A stretch of DNA of 64,000 bases, taken from positions 8,013,501 through 8,077,500 of the forward strand of contig NC_066316.1 of the NCBI RefSeq assembly GCF_022539315.1, read 5' to 3'. A model generated the notes under the pieces. The model had not been told where the DNA came from. It ran no database searches and worked only from the letters and a program-made list of their open reading frames with translations. A program made the position numbers and the translations under genes. Origin of the DNA: Serinus canaria (Eukaryota > Chordata > Aves > Passeriformes > Fringillidae). Below are positions 59,156-64,000 of the stretch, in pieces. Each line of letters opens with the position of its first letter. The stretch's first letter is position 1.

Positions 59156-61721
59156 CATCATTATTTCAGCAGCACTGTGAGGTGCAGACTACACTCAAAC
59201 CCTATAATGACCCAGAAGGGAATGTTATGATATGAAGGAAGAGCGTATTTCATCTGAGTGGTGGATTCAGGGGAAATATCCAGATTGTCCAGGAAAGTGG
59301 TGGCAAAACTGCTGAGAGAATTTACACAGACTTCTTGCAATTCAGCACCTCAAACAATGCAGCCACACTTTAGTTCCATTAATCTCTTCCAGGAAAACTG
59401 TTATTAATGAACTACTTCCATCACTCTTGGACTTGGTGTTCATTGAGAAGAGAGATGTTGTCTGTGCCATGCATTAATGAAAACACAGTAAATAGGCAGG
59501 GTGGACAAAGCAGTTTTTAGTTTGGATGTGCTGGTTATTCCCTCACATATTTCTATGATCTGCTTTATGCCTGTGGGAGCCACAAACTCTCTTGCACACA
59601 CATGAAGGGCTTCAACATGTTTTAGTTAGTATATGGCAAAAAAGAAAACAGATGAGCACAATTGCTCTTGCAAGAGCACTCATTTATATTGTGCTTTGTA
59701 GTTTAGTATTAACCAATATTTGCAGTAGGCTCTGTATTCCTTCTTTGTTTCATCACAGTTGTGCACAAAATGGGGCCTTACTGTAATTCTTTAAATGATA
59801 CTATTTAAAAATATATTATTTATGCAGCTATGTAGGTGACCATGGCACTGTACAGACAATGGAAAAAGGTCCTCTCCCAGGAGACTGCAATAGGAATGTA
59901 ACCTCAAGAGTCAGATCCAAGTTAAAAGAAGTCCTAATAAAAACACACAATACAGTGTAATGAAAAGAAAAACATTTTCTTGAGTTGTATGTTTAAAGAC
60001 AGAGTTTTAAAGGCACAGTTGGGACTTGTTTCTTAGCAACAGGGCTCATCTGAGCCCTGCAAACACTGTCATGTTGGAAAAAGATACCCTCCAGAAGAAA
60101 AGCAATATGAAAAGAGCTAGAAACATCAAATTTGGATGTCTTCCTGCTGCTGCAAGAGCATTTCACCTGCATTGCAAAGCCTTCAGGCAGCAACAAGGTC
60201 ATTGTGATAAACTGTAGTGATCAGAACAAAGAAGTCCTCTTTACTTATCTTCATCAACAGGGATGAGCAGCAAGAATATTATTTAAAAATAGGTGCACTA
60301 GTATTACCATAAAGCACAGTTTAGGTTCTGCCATCCTCCTGTAGCCATAGTAACAGGGCTGTTTTCTGCACTGAGGGCACAGGAGTCCTGCAGAACAAAG
60401 TCCTGGCCCTGTTGTGCCTCACTCTGTCAGCACCAGAAGTTTCAGAGGAAGATCTGTAGTGCACAGAGTAAAATCCTACTGGCCTGTAGGAAGAGCTCCT
60501 CCTAAAGGAGCTGATTAGCTGGCTGATACACCAAAGCAGGAGAATTTTTATTAGTATCATTTAATCAAAATAGATTAATGGCAAAGGTATTTATTGGGCA
60601 GATTAGATGGGGTTCATGCAACCTGTGCACCTGAGTTGGTTGCCTTTATAAAGTGAGAGGAGGAATGAGGCACTATCAGCATGTGACTCATCTCTTTAAA
60701 CTAGGTTAAGTCAATCACACCCTCTGGGGGCCTCCATCTCTTTTAATTCATTTATTTTTTTGCCTCCAGAGGGTAAGTGGCTCAGATCAAGACACCTCCC
60801 TTGCAGATGTCAGAAGTTAGGTCAGATGAAAGCTACCCATTATCTGGTTTGCAAAATCAGGCATTTGCTTCAATAGTTTCAAAACACTTCAGGCATTGCC
60901 CACACATCTTTGTGCATCTCATCTTGTCCTTACAAGAACTGAAGTAGTTCTGACCTCTGTGCTGTCTCCTAATGCATACACATCTGCTGTGTCTCATGGA
61001 ATTGGTGCCTTTTTCAAACTCAGATCTCCTCTCTTTCTTATGAGTGCTCAACATAAAACCCAATAATTTCTCTAATTTCCATCATTACAGAGTGCAGCTC
61101 TTTGGTAGCTCTTTCCCAAAATATGTGATACTGTGATTCTCACAGCTGTGAGAACATCCCAGAGAGATGTGTGTGGAGAACCCATGCTGGAACAGTTACT
61201 CCTGGCAGGAGTGGAGCTTGTGGAGAGCTCCTGCTCGGACAGATTTTCCCCAAAACACTGCAGCCTGAGGAAAAGACTGAGCCAGAACAGGGGAAAAGCA
61301 TCAGGAGGAAGGAGTGGCAGAGGGGAACTTTATGAACTGACCACAAATCCTCTGTTACTCCCCCATCCACCCTACACTGCTCAGAGTGGGGCAGGGGAAG
61401 AGGAATCAGGAATGAAAAAGTGAAGTGAAAGATGAAGAAGAACTCCACCTGGGAATGGAGAGAAAATTAAGGGGCAAGGGCCATGTTTTGTTACTCACTA
61501 TCTAAGCTTACTTTAATTGGCAATAAATTGGTTTTCCCCAAGTCCAGTCTGTTTCACCTTTGACAATAACTGGTAAGTGATCCTGTTGTTCTTTATCTTG
61601 ACCCACAAACTTTTTTAGTCTTATTTTTCCCCTCTGCCCTTTGAAAGGGGAGTGAGAGGCTGGGTGGGTGTGTGGCAGGCAGCCATGGACAGCCCACCAC
61701 AGCACATCACCAATTTCTGTC
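59156..61721 (+). other. STUM intron 1, no exon seen
   Basis: Non-coding by appearance, with no recognised repeat. Confidence 0.5.
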
Positions 61722-61727
61722 CTGCTC

Positions 61728-62151
61728 TGTCACTGTCATATTTTTTGGAAAAATCCCTTTGTCAGGATTCTTCTCCTGGGAAGCTGAGAGGCCTCAGAGA
61801 AAAATGAAACCAGTAATTATCTGATTTGCTTCTCCTGTGTTTTGCTGCTTTGGAATGTGTTTGGAGATTGTTCACCCACAGGTGATTATTCCATTGGTTT
61901 CTGGTGTGAATTGTTTTGACTTAATGACCAATCAGTGCCAAGCTGTGTAGGAACTCTGGAGAGAGTAATAAGTTTTCATTATTATCTTTTTAGCCTTCTG
62001 TAAGTATCCTTTCTGTATTCTTTAGTATAGTTTTAGTATAGCATTCTTTAATATAATATAGAACATAAAATAATAAATTAACCTTCTAAGAACATGGAGT
62101 CAGATTCATCATTCTTTGCTTCCAGTGATGGAGGTCTCAGAAAATACCACA
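61728..62151 (+). mobile_element. Solo LTR, group B copy 6 (ERVK-like), in intron 1
   Basis: Runs from TGTCACTGTCATATT to AAATACCACA, 424 bp. The exact 6-bp duplication CTGCTC lies at 61722-61727 and 62152-62157. It has a CCAATCA box near 61930, CTTTAGTATAG and the shared ACATGGAGTCAGATTCATCA segment. It is a good reference for an intact copy. Confidence 0.94.
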
Positions 62152-62157
62152 CTGCTC

Positions 62158-63834
62158 TCCATAGCATCCCTCCTTAGCCCAGCCTGCAAATCCTGAGGGC
62201 TTTGCTGACTCTGGAACACCTTTAGCACGTGTTCTCTCAGCACTGCTCATGGCGATGTTTAGATCCCTTCCTTGGGGATGTGCTGGGTGCTCACAATGTT
62301 TCTTTCCTTCATGCATTATCTAAGGGATGGAAAACATGAGAGAGGTTCTTACATGCTATGTACCAGTAGCACTGAGAGGTGCTCAGTTTACCAGTGAGGC
62401 TGACAGATGATCCCAGGGGACTCTTGACAACTGCCTGCTGCCTCTCCTCACTTCACCCCAGCCAGCCAGGATGGTGCCTGGCTGTAATCCCTGGGTGTGA
62501 TGACTGATGTAGGAAAGTTTCCCTTCTCACTCTTCTGACTCCTGGGACACTGACATATCCATCAGAGACTTGATTGTGGCAATTCTATCAACAGTGTTTG
62601 TGCATTGATCTTGGCTGGAGATGACAGCACCTCACATCAAGAAAAAGCAGAGAAAACCATCTACCAAAAACTCAGTGCAAAGCCACAGTTAAAGCCAAGT
62701 TTAAGTTTAGGACAGCTCTGGAAAGACTTTACACTGAACCTGCTGTGATACAGATAAGGGTTCCCTTCTGTTGACTCTAATACAGGTTTATTGCCTATCC
62801 TAAGAAGAGATCAATTGCCTGGCCACTGCTCCTCTTCAGCCTATGAAGTTCTAATAGATCTGCACAGCATACACACTTGATAGGACACTATTGGATCAGT
62901 TCTTCTCCTCAAGTCATAAAAATCCTCCTAAGATGTCATTAGCATTGCTAAAGCAGGAAGAAATATCACAGCATGGGAAAGACATTTCAGATGAACATTC
63001 CTTAACATCCTGTAACACTTCTTTTCTGGTCCATACTTGTAATCCTAATCCACATATTTCATTACAGCCAAAACCCATGGAGGGCAGCAAGGCTTAACTA
63101 GGAAAGCCAGATTTTGATTGAGCAACCTGATGGCTCCTTCACTATGGCCTGAGGCATGATTTAGCCTGGAATTCCTTGATTTTAGTAGGAATGTGGTGCC
63201 AAAGTGTTTTCAAAGGTCCATGCTCTAGTTTCTCTGCCTTCCTTCTATCATTCTTCAACAGAAGGAAGAGAACATTGCCATGTGTAATTACAAAGACATA
63301 CACTGGCTCATCATTGGTACTTATGAGATGCTAAAATAAAGGGAACTGGGTGAAGTGCTGCTCTTGGTCAGTATGGACATTATGAGAGAAGAGACAGAAT
63401 GTTTAAAACAGAATAAGTAGAAAAATAGATGCAGTTACTTGCATATGTTAAAAAACATTTTTGAAGGATTATAAATAGTTTAGGGCCAGACGTTTGAGAA
63501 GGGTAAGAATTGTGTTTGTTTTCTCTCCCTGCTGAACAGTTTGGCTCAGCTGTTAATTTCCACTAACAGGAAAATAAAAAGCACTTTTCTGATAGACTTG
63601 TATTGCCTTAATGCCAGATCCAGAAATGGGATGTTTCCCATGGATCCCATGGATGGTGCACACTGTGCCTGCCTTGGATGATTTGTCACTTGTCTGGGAA
63701 TAATGAGGCTGAACATTCCCACAGCTCCACACAGGTTCTGCCTTGTGCAGCCAGCCAACATGTCAGCAAATGCACCTGCACCTTCTCCAGGAACTCCTTT
63801 CTTCCTCAAGGTAGTCTAAGATTCAGGGAATTAT
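62158..63834 (+). other. STUM intron 1, no exon seen
   Basis: Non-coding by appearance, with no recognised repeat. Confidence 0.5.
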
Positions 63835-64000
63835 TGTAAATGCAGGGCCACCAAGGAAGGCAGGAATGATGAGGAGGACTCCATCTTATCAGAAGGCTAA
63901 TTAATTTATTACTTTATGATGCTATATTATATTAAAGAATGCTATACTATACTAAAGAATACAGAAAAGATATTTAATGCTAAAAAGATAATAATGAAAA
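63835..64000 (-). mobile_element. LTR, group B copy 7, cut by window end
   Basis: Shares GGCAGGAATGATGA, GGACTCCAT, AGAAGGCTAATT and GAATGCTATACTA with the copies at 41222 and 50397, in the same orientation. The rest lies beyond the window. Confidence 0.85.

Noticed and set aside
47187..64000. Second STUM exon
   Set aside because: No + strand frame between 47187 and 64000 shows a continuation of the membrane protein next to a plausible AG acceptor; the exon probably lies beyond the window.

Overview
The window looks like avian nuclear DNA, most likely from a songbird. The bird assignment rests on CR1 LINE fragments, a very low density of coding sequence, and one vertebrate first exon inside a CpG island. 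The songbird assignment is an inference from many short solo LTRs of several endogenous-retrovirus groups. There are no bacterial-type operons, no CRISPR array and no RNA gene that I could recognise. Almost every open reading frame is a chance frame in non-coding DNA.

The only protein-coding sequence I can support is the first coding exon of STUM (SPEC3/Stum family membrane protein) at 46995-47184 on the + strand. It ends in a GT splice donor and lies in a CpG island of about 1 kb. Upstream of its ATG are a 41-bp GC-rich tandem repeat and a dense G-run block. Everything after 47184 is read as STUM intron 1, and no second exon is visible before the window ends.

Positions 1-46.5 kb read as intergenic or 5' flanking DNA. 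They hold at least four LTR classes that I grouped by sequence. Group A (2484, 5311, 9184, 32422) has 4-bp target duplications. Group B (18232, 20910, 33133, 41222, 50397, 61728, 63835) has 6-bp duplications in its best copies. Group C is a near-identical pair (20006, 38343). Three further LTRs are single copies (12413, 25635, 26671). Target-site duplications were read directly for most of them, and none keeps an internal retroviral region, so all are solo LTRs. Four CR1 fragments, an old SINE-like piece, an inverted repeat of about 160 bp and many simple repeats make up the rest of what I can name.

I found no new multi-gene system. The most interesting signals are structural: the same AT-rich LTR segment expanded in three separate LTRs, a perfect palindrome created inside one LTR, 26-bp direct repeats exactly bordering one LTR, an unassigned inverted repeat, a minisatellite split by an LTR, and the tandem repeat plus G-rich block at the STUM promoter.
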